Shown here: positions 33,099 through 41,791 of the stretch, in pieces
Layout of the letters: each line of letters opens with the position of its first letter
Numbering within the stretch: the first letter of the stretch is position 1
From: Bacillota bacterium
Lineage (GTDB): Bacteria > Bacillota > Clostridia > Lachnospirales > Lachnospiraceae
Assembly: GCA_023386315.1 (NCBI GenBank)
Contig: JAEWJZ010000015.1
Coordinates: 1 to 50,487, forward strand
DNA length: 50,487 nt
Direction of reading: 5' to 3'
Position numbers and translations under genes: made by a program
Notes under the pieces: generated by a model
The model's input: only the letters and a program-made list of their open reading frames with translations
What the model was told of the DNA's origin: nothing
Database searches by the model: none

Positions 33099-34109
33099 TT
33101 AGCGCATGAAATCAATGAATGACGAGGATAAAATGCTGGTTCCAACCTTCAAAGCAGCATTATAAGCGTATTGATCCCAAGAGTAATTGGTAATAGCCTC
33201 CGCCATGTCAACGCCTTCCACACTTGACATCTGTTCCTGAATCGATATTTCTGCATTATCAAGCCGGTCTTTTGTAGTGGTTAAAAATTCGGATTTAACA
33301 CCTAACTCTGTAATTTGATTTGACAGACTGGTATTGAGAGTGTCAAACTTGACCATGAGATCACGGTACTGATCTGCATCAAAGGTCTCTGCTTCCAATG
33401 CGTCTGCCAGTTTACCGGCCAAAACGACTATGTTATTGCTCATTCCTTTATCATCAACCCCGTATCCAACCGCATTGATTCCTGGGAGAGACATGTTAAA
33501 GGCACTGGAAGAAACAACTTGATCAAAATCATCCATTGATAATCCCATTCCAAGATCAACATACAGATTTTCATTTGACAAAGTCTTTAATTTTTCGTAG
33601 TCAGCAGATCCTTTGGCTGCATTGACATCAATTCCACGATAGTTAAGAGTACCATCAGATGTCAGTTCAAAGGGCGGGTTCTTTCCATCGGAGCCCGCAA
33701 AAAGAAAAGTGTCCTCATAAGATGAATTCAGACTAAGTACCATGGACTGCTGAAACTGGCGGATAGCAGAAGCATAGCTCTGACGTACTTCCTTAGTCTG
33801 ATTGGTTCCATTCAATGCCTGAATATTATAATTTTTACTAATCGTTTTAACCATATCAGAAACCTGTCTCAGTGAATCTTCCTGACCATCCTGTCTGGAC
33901 TGCACTTCTTCCAGCATTTTTAAGTTATCCTGGTTCTTGTAATATTTCCGGTGAAGCTGTGAGGCTCTGGCGGCAGAAGCAGGATCCTCAGCGGCACTAT
34001 TAAAACTGCGCTGAGTCATAACATGAGTTCGTGAAATATTTAAGTTATTGATTGATGTTGAAAGATTGGTTTTGTAATCTCTTATAATTGCATTTGTGGT
34101 GATTCTCAT
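33099..34109 (-). CDS. flgL: Hook-filament junction protein FlgL
   Basis: Second junction protein, flagellin-like. 336 residues; N-terminal 'LSTSINNLNISRTHVMTQRS', 'AAEDPASAARASQL', 'FLFAGSDGKNPPF', and C-terminal 'VEGVDMAEAITNYSWDQYAY'. AAAGGAGG ribosome site. Follows flgK by 14 bases. Confidence 0.95.
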   Translation of the reverse strand: MRITTNAIIRDYKTNLSTSINNLNISRTHVMTQRSFNSAAEDPASAARASQLHRKYYKNQDNLKMLEEVQSRQDGQEDSLRQVSDMVKTISKNYNIQALNGTNQTKEVRQSYASAIRQFQQSMVLSLNSSYEDTFLFAGSDGKNPPFELTSDGTLNYRGIDVNAAKGSADYEKLKTLSNENLYVDLGMGLSMDDFDQVVSSSAFNMSLPGINAVGYGVDDKGMSNNIVVLAGKLADALEAETFDADQYRDLMVKFDTLNTSLSNQITELGVKSEFLTTTKDRLDNAEISIQEQMSSVEGVDMAEAITNYSWDQYAYNAALKVGTSILSSSFIDFMR

Positions 34110-34123
34110 TTACTTACCTCCTT

Positions 34124-36166
34124 TTATCTGCCAACTACTCCAGTATTGTTGATTAAAGTATCGAGTGCCTGGTCCAGAGTTGTCATAAAACGGGCAGCTG
34201 CACTGAAGGATTTCTGATAATGCATCAGATTTATACCTTCCTCATCTAAAGATACACCGGATACTCCATCCTTATTATTGGCAGTCTGCTTTACAACTGA
34301 AACATGATTATCCAGTATTGCCTTGTTTGTTGAACTGTCAATACCCTGATTATTCTCCAGAGTCGAATAGCACTGAGAAAAGTTTCCCGTATAAAATGAT
34401 ATATAATTCGTTGTTTTATTGCCTCCACTGTCCAATGTAGTATATTCATATTTGAATTCTCTACTGTCAGTTAATGATTTCAACATTTTCAGAATATTGT
34501 CATTAGCTGTAGATCCTGCATTCGGATCATGGGAAGAAATAATATGAATGGAGTTGTTCATCCAGTCATCGTTAATTTTAATATTTGATGCAGTAAATTT
34601 CTTACTGCCGTCAGATGTCTTGAATAAATCGAAATTTTTAACGTTGTAAGGGTTTGCTTTGTACAAAAAGCTGATTGTGTTATTGTCTGTAAACTTAATG
34701 CTGTCTTTTGTGATGACTGTTCCGGAAGCCATGGCTGAATCACTGGTCCAAACCAGTTTTTTACCACTGACGCTATATTTCCACTGACCAGGTACAGATG
34801 AGCCATTCACATTTAAACTGGCAAAATCTGTACTCAGACGGCCTGCCAGATTTTCAAGGCTTTTATCCAGAGTGTTACCGATTTCAATGGTGCCTAATGT
34901 ACCATCACCAAAGGTGTATTCAGTACCATTAAAATTAATTGTTTCACCAGTTAAAAAGTTGCCGATGGTATTGGAAAATCCGAATGCAAATTCTGCTTTC
35001 TGTGTTCCATTGGTTGTCATGGCATTAGCTGCACCGGAAGATGGCATGACATTGGCTCCTGTGTAAGGCTGCATGTTACCATTTAAATCATTAAAGGTCT
35101 TTGCAAAGGTCTGAACAAAGGAATCCAGGGTTTTTTCATAATATCCGAATCCTCTAAAATCCGTAGCAGGATCATCCAGCTCACCGGACTTGTTTAACAA
35201 ATCAACGGTACCTTTTATCGATCCATCTTTTAAATAATCGGTAACATCTGTCTTTAGAGAAGAAGTATCCACACCCTTGGGATAATTGGTGGCTGGAATC
35301 ATAGAAATGCGAACGGTTCCATCAGGATTCCCGTCTGAGTCCTTATGCTCCTCCATGGAAAAGGAAGCAAAATTTTCTCCATGCTCTCCAGCTGTCAGTT
35401 CATAGCTCAGTCCATTGGATCCATTAAATGTCACAACAGGGTAATTATATTTTTCACTGGAGCCAATAGTAACCTCTTTATAGCTTACACTGATAGGAAG
35501 ATAACCAGCGAGCTCATCCAGCTTACTATTTCTCTGATCCATCAGTTCCAGAGAGGGGTTACCCAATATCTGACCATTCCAAATAGTGTCGTTTAATTCA
35601 CCGATATCAGAGAGAAGGCCGTTAACGGTTTTTATATCTGTGTTCTCCAGACCGTATATGGTCTCTTCCCGGGTGGTCTTTAGATCTGTAGCCTTTTGAT
35701 GAATATAGTTTAAAAGAACCTGAGATCTGGAACGTACGATACTGTCAAATTCGCTGTTGTTTGCATTAGAGGATAACTGGTCTAAACTGCTACTTAAATC
35801 ACTGAGTGCCTTTTTTAATGCATCTCTGTCTGTTTCGTCAAAGATATCCGCCAGCTGGTCCAGACCTGCCTGGCGGGCATCAGCAGTGCCTACTTTTGCA
35901 ATCTGGTTACGATACTGTACATCGAGAAACGGATCTCTGACCTGTGAGATTCCTGTGATCTCAACACCATAACCAATCTTTGATCCCGGGTTAACGCTGG
36001 TAGGGTCAGCACCTCTTAAATTAAGGCTTACAAGATCTACCTGCTGTCGTGTATAACCTTTTGTGTTAATATTGGCAATATTATGACCTGTAACATCAAG
36101 GGCTCGCTGACTGGCGGTCATAGCAAGCTGGGCAATTGTAAAGCCGGAAAATGTAGATCGTGTCAT
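34124..36166 (-). CDS. flgK: Hook-filament junction protein FlgK
   Basis: First junction protein after the hook. About 680 residues with rod-type N-terminus ('ASQRALDVTGHNIANINTKG'), 'YRNQIAKVGTADARQAGLDQ' and C-terminal 'GVSLDEEGINLMHYQKSFSA', 'LDTLINNTGVVGR'. The middle is long and beta-rich. ATG 36166 has GGGAGGG upstream and overlaps the flgN stop in an ATGA arrangement; a TTG at 36181 is less likely. Confidence 0.95.
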   Translation of the reverse strand: MTRSTFSGFTIAQLAMTASQRALDVTGHNIANINTKGYTRQQVDLVSLNLRGADPTSVNPGSKIGYGVEITGISQVRDPFLDVQYRNQIAKVGTADARQAGLDQLADIFDETDRDALKKALSDLSSSLDQLSSNANNSEFDSIVRSRSQVLLNYIHQKATDLKTTREETIYGLENTDIKTVNGLLSDIGELNDTIWNGQILGNPSLELMDQRNSKLDELAGYLPISVSYKEVTIGSSEKYNYPVVTFNGSNGLSYELTAGEHGENFASFSMEEHKDSDGNPDGTVRISMIPATNYPKGVDTSSLKTDVTDYLKDGSIKGTVDLLNKSGELDDPATDFRGFGYYEKTLDSFVQTFAKTFNDLNGNMQPYTGANVMPSSGAANAMTTNGTQKAEFAFGFSNTIGNFLTGETINFNGTEYTFGDGTLGTIEIGNTLDKSLENLAGRLSTDFASLNVNGSSVPGQWKYSVSGKKLVWTSDSAMASGTVITKDSIKFTDNNTISFLYKANPYNVKNFDLFKTSDGSKKFTASNIKINDDWMNNSIHIISSHDPNAGSTANDNILKMLKSLTDSREFKYEYTTLDSGGNKTTNYISFYTGNFSQCYSTLENNQGIDSSTNKAILDNHVSVVKQTANNKDGVSGVSLDEEGINLMHYQKSFSAAARFMTTLDQALDTLINNTGVVGR

Positions 36167-36588
36167 ATGAGACCCTCCCAATTCTTTTTATCTTTTGAGT
36201 TATTCTGATGTGTGCGCAGGATGGCTTTGTTAATATTATGTAAGCTTATTTCAAGCATAGCCCGGGCACTTTCGTTGGTATCCTGAAAAAGGCTGACATG
36301 GTGGGAGAGTGTGTCAAACAGCTGCCGGAGACGGCTGTGTTCTTCCCCTGTTGTGGCCTCCAGTATCTGCTTAAAGGTATATCCCTCGAAGCCCATGTTC
36401 TTCTGGCAGGCTTCCCGTTTTTTCTCCAGACCTCTCAGCTTTAACACTGCAGCCTGTTCCCTGTTCATGCAGTCCTCCACATAAGTGACCATGTTCTTCT
36501 TTACCGCTTCTATTTTTATCTGTTCAATCTCGATCAACTCTTCGAAGAGTTCAACCAGATCTTCAACTACAGCTGTAAACTCATTCAT
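36163..36588 (-). CDS. flgN: FlgN-type export chaperone
   Basis: Chaperone for FlgK/FlgL. 141 residues from ATG 36588 (AAAGGAG upstream), all helical: 'VVEDLVELFEELIEIEQIKI', a central 'KKREACQKNMGFEGYTFKQI' and C-terminal helix 'LEISLHNINKAILR'. Lies between flgM and flgK, overlapping both slightly, the canonical Bacillus order. Confidence 0.88.
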   Translation of the reverse strand: MNEFTAVVEDLVELFEELIEIEQIKIEAVKKNMVTYVEDCMNREQAAVLKLRGLEKKREACQKNMGFEGYTFKQILEATTGEEHSRLRQLFDTLSHHVSLFQDTNESARAMLEISLHNINKAILRTHQNNSKDKKNWEGLI

Positions 36589-36901
36589 TACTATCTGCTC
36601 CTTTGTACCAGAGAATCTTCTCTGCGATCTTATTGGCATCTACCTGATAGGTACCGCTTTCCATTCGTTCCTTTAACTGATTCAGCTTTTCGTCGGACGC
36701 CGGATTCTTGATTTCATTCATGAGCATATTCTTTAGCGTGGCAGCAAATTTGGAATCCATATCTTCCAGGGAAGCGGAACGTATGGTGATTTCATCGTAA
36801 TTGGTTTTTGCTGATTCATAAGCCGGGCTGCTGGAGTCCTGATTTTGACGTATCATGGATGTATTATACAGCGTATTAAGATAATTCGATGAGATACGCA
36901 T
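36581..36901 (-). CDS. flgM: Anti-sigma28 factor FlgM
   Basis: Binds and inhibits the flagellar sigma factor until it is exported or otherwise removed. 106 residues; the C-terminal FlgM signature is clear: 'LNQLKERMESGTYQVDANKI' followed by AEKIL (about 72-97). The N-terminus is variable and polar. First gene of the flgM-flgN-flgK-flgL-DUF6470-fliW-csrA unit, behind a sigma28-like promoter, giving negative feedback. Confidence 0.87.
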   Translation of the reverse strand: MRISSNYLNTLYNTSMIRQNQDSSSPAYESAKTNYDEITIRSASLEDMDSKFAATLKNMLMNEIKNPASDEKLNQLKERMESGTYQVDANKIAEKILWYKGADSNE

Positions 36902-36957
36902 GAAATTACTCCTTTCTGAGAGCTTCTAAATAACTTTACTTTTATATCACAGTTATA

Positions 36958-36984
36958 TTATCGTCAATTTATAAGAAATATTAA
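36958..36984 (-). promoter_or_regulatory. flgM: Sigma28-like promoter for the flgM operon
   Basis: On the minus strand TTAA (36984-36981), 15 bases, GACGATAA (36965-36958). The -10 matches 7 of 8 consensus positions. AAAAG directly precedes the TTAA, as AAAG does at 30403. The leader would be about 50 bases. Confidence 0.7.
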
Positions 36985-37007
36985 CTTTTTATCTTGTATT
37001 TTCTTTA

Positions 37008-38054
37008 TTAAAGTGAGTATAAATGCTTTAAAAGCACATTTGAAATGTTAGGGCAGGAAACCTGGGTCGTCACAGCACCTATGTTGTAGGCAACCATGGG
37101 CATTCCGTACACCACACAGCTTTCCGAATCCTGTCCAATGGTGAAGGCACCTTTCTTCTTCATACTGAGGAGTCCGTCTGCTCCGTCACGGCCCATTCCG
37201 GTCATAATAATACCAACGGAGGAAGGGCCTGCCGTGTCTGCGACGGACTGAAACAGTACATCTACAGAAGGCCGGTGTCCGCTTACCTTTTCACCGGAAT
37301 AGCAGTTTACACTGTAACGGTTTCCTATTCGTACCACTTTCATCTGATAATCACCGGGAGCAATCAGTACCTGGCCCCGTTCAATCGCATCACCGCTTTG
37401 TGCCTCTTTCACTTTCATATGGCAGAGACGGTTTAAACGGTCTGCGTACATCTTGGTAAATCCCTCTGGCATGTGCTGCGTGACTACGATGCCGGGCGTG
37501 TCCGCAGGGAGATCTTTTAAAACCTGGAGCGTTGCCTCAGTTCCTCCGGTTGAAGCGCCGATCGCAATAACTGTATTATACGCATTCAGGCCGAAAGGCT
37601 TATTCCCTCCTAATGCGGTGACAGGAACGGCAGGAGTAACCGCCTTTGCAGGTACCTTGATTTTTGCACGGGATGCTATAAAAATTTTGCTCAATAATGT
37701 ATTAATAAATGTATTAGCATTGATGTTCATGGACATATCTGGCTTTCTGACAAAGTCAACAGCTCCAGCAGAAAGAGCCTCAAATACATTTAAATTCATG
37801 GAAGAAACTAAAATTACAGGAACCGGATAGATCGGAAGCAGCTTTTTTACAAAATCAATCCCGTTTAAACGCGGCATTTCCACATCTACCGTAACTACAT
37901 CAGGTTTTACTGCTGGGATTTTGCGCTCTGCATCAAATGCATCAATGGCATACCCAACTACTTCGATATTTGGATTCTGTGAGAGATTATCAATTAAAAC
38001 CTTGCGAAAAAGCATGGAATCATCTACTATAAAAACTTTAATTTTCTCATTCAT
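37008..38054 (-). CDS. cheB: Chemoreceptor methylesterase/deamidase CheB
   Basis: Removes methyl groups from receptors; activated by CheA. About 348 residues: receiver domain with Asp11/Asp12 and phosphoacceptor Asp57 ('VDVEMPRLNG'), then the methylesterase domain with Ser in 'IGASTGGTEATLQV', His in 'VVTQHMPEGFT' and Asp in 'MTGMGRDGADGL'. ATG 38054 has GGAG at good spacing; an earlier ATG at 38066 adds four residues. Confidence 0.95.
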   Translation of the reverse strand: MNEKIKVFIVDDSMLFRKVLIDNLSQNPNIEVVGYAIDAFDAERKIPAVKPDVVTVDVEMPRLNGIDFVKKLLPIYPVPVILVSSMNLNVFEALSAGAVDFVRKPDMSMNINANTFINTLLSKIFIASRAKIKVPAKAVTPAVPVTALGGNKPFGLNAYNTVIAIGASTGGTEATLQVLKDLPADTPGIVVTQHMPEGFTKMYADRLNRLCHMKVKEAQSGDAIERGQVLIAPGDYQMKVVRIGNRYSVNCYSGEKVSGHRPSVDVLFQSVADTAGPSSVGIIMTGMGRDGADGLLSMKKKGAFTIGQDSESCVVYGMPMVAYNIGAVTTQVSCPNISNVLLKHLYSL

Positions 38055-38136
38055 AATATACTCCATTCTTTATACTGAAATTATACAGTCAGAAAATGAT
38101 TTTATGGTCATCCATATTATATGGATAAATCTGTGT

Positions 38137-38186
38137 AATATAAAATCCATTTACCGGGTTTAACACCAGTAAATAGATTTTATATT
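38137..38186 (-). other. Stem-loop between cheR and cheB
   Basis: AATATAAAATC (38137-38147) pairs perfectly with GATTTTATATT (38176-38186), and inside it ATTTAC pairs with GTAAAT. It starts 8 bases after the cheR stop. The stem is AT-rich with no distinct T-run beyond it, so it could be a weak terminator or an RNA processing site separating cheB from cheAWR. Confidence 0.6.
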
Positions 38187-38193
38187 AGGCAGA

Positions 38194-39006
38194 TTATTCT
38201 TTTCGGTATGTAGCGGGCATGAGATATTTATAAGGTGTTTTTTCCTTGTTTATCGTCTCCGAATGTCCAATCAGTAAATAGCCGCCTGGAGCAGTCGCAT
38301 CATAGAAACGCTGGATTAAAGCGTCTTTGGTGTTCTGGTCAAAGTAAATCATTACATTTCTGCAGAAAATAACATCAAATTTCAATCGGAACCGAATGGG
38401 ATCCATTAAGTTAAATGTCTGGAAAATAACATTGGATTTAATGGAAGGTGCTACAGCATAGATCCCCTTTTCTGCTGTTTTAACAAAATACTTAGATATC
38501 CATGCAGGTGATAAGTTTTTGAGGGAGTCCTCGTCGTACACGGCTTCCTTTGCAGCCCGCAAGGCGTTCTGGGATATGTCGGTAGCCAGAACCCGGGTAT
38601 CCCAGAGGGCGGCCTGCGCCCCCAGGGTTTCCTTTATGATCATTGAAATTGTATAGGGTTCCTCACCAGAAGAACAGCCTGCACTCCATATACTTAAAAC
38701 CTTGTTTTTCTTGGTGGCTAACAAATATGGGAGAATGGTATCCCGGAAGAAATTAAAATGGGCTTCTTCCCTCATGAAATAAGTATAATTTGTTGTAAGC
38801 TTATTCAGCATTACTTCAAGGTCGGCTGGGTTTCTTGATGAGGTGATCTGATCTATATAATCCGTAAAGGAGGTGTATCCCATTGAGATAATGGTATTGG
38901 ATAACCGCCCCATAATCAGCTGCATCTTTTTAGAAAGATCGATCCCGTAATTTTTTTTCACGAACTGAACCAGCCGCGTGAAGTCTTGCTGTGAGAGTGT
39001 TAACAT
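38194..39006 (-). CDS. cheR: Chemoreceptor methyltransferase CheR
   Basis: Methylates receptor glutamates using S-adenosylmethionine. 270 residues: N-terminal helical domain ('LTKLTTNYTYFMREEAHF' motif in part), SAM-binding 'IWSAGCSSGEEPYTISMI', 'VLATDISQNALRAAKEAVY', and 'FDVIFCRNVMIYFDQ'. Lies after cheA-cheW with short gaps. Confidence 0.96.
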   Translation of the reverse strand: MLTLSQQDFTRLVQFVKKNYGIDLSKKMQLIMGRLSNTIISMGYTSFTDYIDQITSSRNPADLEVMLNKLTTNYTYFMREEAHFNFFRDTILPYLLATKKNKVLSIWSAGCSSGEEPYTISMIIKETLGAQAALWDTRVLATDISQNALRAAKEAVYDEDSLKNLSPAWISKYFVKTAEKGIYAVAPSIKSNVIFQTFNLMDPIRFRLKFDVIFCRNVMIYFDQNTKDALIQRFYDATAPGGYLLIGHSETINKEKTPYKYLMPATYRKE

Positions 39007-39019
39007 AGATAGCCGTCCT

Positions 39020-39517
39020 TTATGAGTTATTAACTAATGTTTCGCAATCCAGAAGCAGAACAACTTTGTTGTCCGGCATGGATATCATGCCGCTGACCAG
39101 TTCTTCCCGGTTGCTTGCAGGAACAGAGGAAATTCTGGAATAATCGATATCCAGAACCTGTTCCACTGCATCTACAATGATGCCGATGAACACAGAATCA
39201 ACATTCAGCACGATGACACAGGTAGTGCTGGTGTATTCAATGGCGGGTTTTCCAAGCCTGAGCCGTATATCAATAATCGGTACGATCTGGCCTCTTAAGT
39301 TGATAATGCCCTTTACGTAATTAGGCATCATGGGCATGGCAGTAATGACATGATTGGTAATGATTTCTATTATATAGTTTGTGCTTACACCAAAAATTAA
39401 ATTGTCGGTGCGAAAGGTGAGATAACGCTCCATGGCTTCCGTTGCGCCAGAAATAAAATCGTCATGTGATAAATTATCTGCACCATCCATAGCTGTTTTA
39501 GTACTTTCTGCTGACAT
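39020..39517 (-). CDS. cheW: Coupling protein CheW
   Basis: Bridges receptors and CheA. 165 residues: an N-terminal extension of about 28 residues, then the CheW fold ('YLTFRTDNLIFGVSTNYIIE', 'GIINLRGQIVPIIDIRLRLG', 'IGIIVDAVEQVLDI'). AATGGAGG ribosome site. Confidence 0.95.
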   Translation of the reverse strand: MSAESTKTAMDGADNLSHDDFISGATEAMERYLTFRTDNLIFGVSTNYIIEIITNHVITAMPMMPNYVKGIINLRGQIVPIIDIRLRLGKPAIEYTSTTCVIVLNVDSVFIGIIVDAVEQVLDIDYSRISSVPASNREELVSGMISMPDNKVVLLLDCETLVNNS

Positions 39518-39543
39518 TTGTATTCCTCCATTTCTAATTAAAA

Positions 39544-41664
39544 TTAATTATGAGCTGCAGCATACAGATTTAAAACGTCTAATATGATGCTGATATTGCC
39601 GTCACCAAGAATGGTACATCCGCTGATACCGGAATCTTTGATATTAAAGCTGTTTAAGTATACCGGCAGAGGCTTCACAACAACCTGCTGTTCGCCCAGA
39701 AGGTCATCTACGAAAAGACAATAGGATTTATCACCGGATTCAACCCATACCAGGATACCGTCTTCAATATTGGTGATTTCTGTCTCAATATTATAGAGTC
39801 TGTGAATCCGGATAATGGGATAGAACTGGTTCATGCATCTGATAATTTCATTTCCTTCTGTATCATAAATAACTTCTTCGTTTTTCACCTTGAATGACTG
39901 ACGGATATTGGCAATCGGAATAGTAAATACTGATTTACCAACGGAGATCTCCATACCGTCAACAATTGCCATGGTAAGCGGGATCTTTAAGGTGGTGCAC
40001 ATTCCCTTTCCAAGATCGCTTGTAATGGTAACGGTTCCGCCGATTGCTTCCACGTTCTTCTTCACTACATCCATACCCACGCCGCGGCCTGAAAACTCGG
40101 TAACGGTTTCGTTGGTGGAAAAGCCCGGAGCTAACAGGAGAGCAAGAATCTCTTTCTGAGTATATTCGCTTTCCGGCTTTGTAAGAATTCCGTTTCTCTT
40201 TGCTTTTGCAAGAACACCGGCAGGATTCACACCCCGTCCGTCATCGCGTATGGAAATAATGACTTCATTGGTCGTATGGCTGGCAGAAAGAATGATTTCA
40301 CCCTGAGGATTTTTTCCAACCCTGATACGTTCTTCTGCAGTCTCTTCAATTCCATGATCCATTGAGTTACGTACAATATGCATAATCGGATCACCGATAC
40401 TGTCCACAATGGATTTGTCAACTTCCGTATTCTCGCCCACAATTGTAAGGCGAACATCTTTTTTCAATTTCTGCTTCATATCTCTTACAATACGGTTCAT
40501 TTTCTGGAATACACCGGAAACAGGTACCATGCGCAGAGACATAACAATATCCTGCAGATCATCAGTCAGCTTGCGAAGCTGTCTGGTGGCCTTTAAGAAA
40601 CTGTCCAGATTCTTCAGATTCTGGATTTCAGGTGAAGAGGTTACCATGGATTCCGTTATGACGATCTCTCCAACTATTGCAACGAGGTTGTCAAGCTTTG
40701 CTAAATTAACACTGATCAGATTCTGCTTGCTGGGCATCTGATGACTGGTGTTTGCGGCGGGGGTGCTGGCGGGTGCGGTGCTTTCACGGTTAACGGGGGC
40801 AGCGGCTGTCTCTGCAGTTTTTTCTTCTACTGCACTCTTTGCCCGTACATTCTGAATCAGCTCATAAGAACGGAGGTTATTCATGTTGTTAATCTGGGAG
40901 ATTGCTGTATCTGCAGTCTCACGGGAGTCAAGAGCGAGAAAAAATCCCTTCTCAATGATGAAAGAACTGCTCTGACTGTTGGTTTCCACATCGCTGGGAT
41001 AAAAATTAAATTCCAGACCGGATTCCTTTAATGAGCTGATGAGCATAAATGCTCGGAGATTCTCCATTCCGCAGCCTTCGTCAAAAAAGATACGGAGAAA
41101 ATAAGGTGCATTATCATCCGGGCACTCTGCAAGATCCATGCGGACTTCGTCAAGATCCACAGCTGTAACGGGAGAAGAAGCTGCCGGTTTTGCACATTCT
41201 TTTACTGTTGGCTTTTCCGGTTTCTTTGCTTCTTCGGGAGCATCTTTATTATCCTTACTGATTTTTTTCAGGAAACTATTAATTTCCTCGGTCAGATTGT
41301 CGACATTATCACTAAGTGGTTCATTGTTTTGAATCTTTGAAACTTCAGCACGAAGTAAATCGGTAGAGCGGAACATTAAATCAAAAAGGGTGCTTTTGTG
41401 AGAACTTTCAAGTGAATCCAAACCGTTCTCACGGATAAAAAAGAATAAATCTTCAATGTGATGAGCGATCTGCATCAAAGAATTAAACTCCATCATTGCA
41501 GAAGAACCCTTAACGGTATGCATGATACGAAAAATTTCATTCACATCGTCCACCGTAAAATCTCCTGCTTTTTCGGCTTCTATCAGGAGTTCATCCAATT
41601 GCTCCAGTAGGGAATTGGTTTCAAAGAGATACATATCAAGCATATTATCCATGCCGTTATCCAT
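39544..41664 (-). CDS. cheA: Chemotaxis histidine kinase CheA
   Basis: Central kinase that phosphorylates CheY, CheB and CheV. 706 residues: HPt domain with His49 ('FRIMHTVKGSSAMMEF'), a P2-like region after about residue 175, dimerisation helices with 'AIVGEIVITESMV', ATP-binding N-box 'MHIVRNSMDHGIE', G-boxes 'IRDDGRGVNPAGVLAKA' and 'EFSGRGVGMDVVKKNVEAI', and a C-terminal CheW-like domain. A second in-frame ATG exists at 41652. Confidence 0.96.
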   Translation of the reverse strand: MDNGMDNMLDMYLFETNSLLEQLDELLIEAEKAGDFTVDDVNEIFRIMHTVKGSSAMMEFNSLMQIAHHIEDLFFFIRENGLDSLESSHKSTLFDLMFRSTDLLRAEVSKIQNNEPLSDNVDNLTEEINSFLKKISKDNKDAPEEAKKPEKPTVKECAKPAASSPVTAVDLDEVRMDLAECPDDNAPYFLRIFFDEGCGMENLRAFMLISSLKESGLEFNFYPSDVETNSQSSSFIIEKGFFLALDSRETADTAISQINNMNNLRSYELIQNVRAKSAVEEKTAETAAAPVNRESTAPASTPAANTSHQMPSKQNLISVNLAKLDNLVAIVGEIVITESMVTSSPEIQNLKNLDSFLKATRQLRKLTDDLQDIVMSLRMVPVSGVFQKMNRIVRDMKQKLKKDVRLTIVGENTEVDKSIVDSIGDPIMHIVRNSMDHGIEETAEERIRVGKNPQGEIILSASHTTNEVIISIRDDGRGVNPAGVLAKAKRNGILTKPESEYTQKEILALLLAPGFSTNETVTEFSGRGVGMDVVKKNVEAIGGTVTITSDLGKGMCTTLKIPLTMAIVDGMEISVGKSVFTIPIANIRQSFKVKNEEVIYDTEGNEIIRCMNQFYPIIRIHRLYNIETEITNIEDGILVWVESGDKSYCLFVDDLLGEQQVVVKPLPVYLNSFNIKDSGISGCTILGDGNISIILDVLNLYAAAHN

Positions 41665-41703
41665 AATATTTACACCGCCTTGTCTAGTATAGTATATAAT
41701 TAT

Positions 41704-41711
41704 TTATCGGT
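41704..41711 (-). promoter_or_regulatory. cheA: Candidate sigma28 -10 box for cheAWRB
   Basis: On the minus strand ACCGATAA, 7 of 8 matches, about 40 bases before the cheA start. No good -35 at 14-16 bases (TTAT at 15). Position is plausible but support is partial. Confidence 0.45.
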
Positions 41712-41791
41712 ATGGCTGGAAAAAAAATAATAGTAAATCAAACAACCTTTTGAAAAAAATATATGAAACACAACTTGTATGGAGGCATAAT

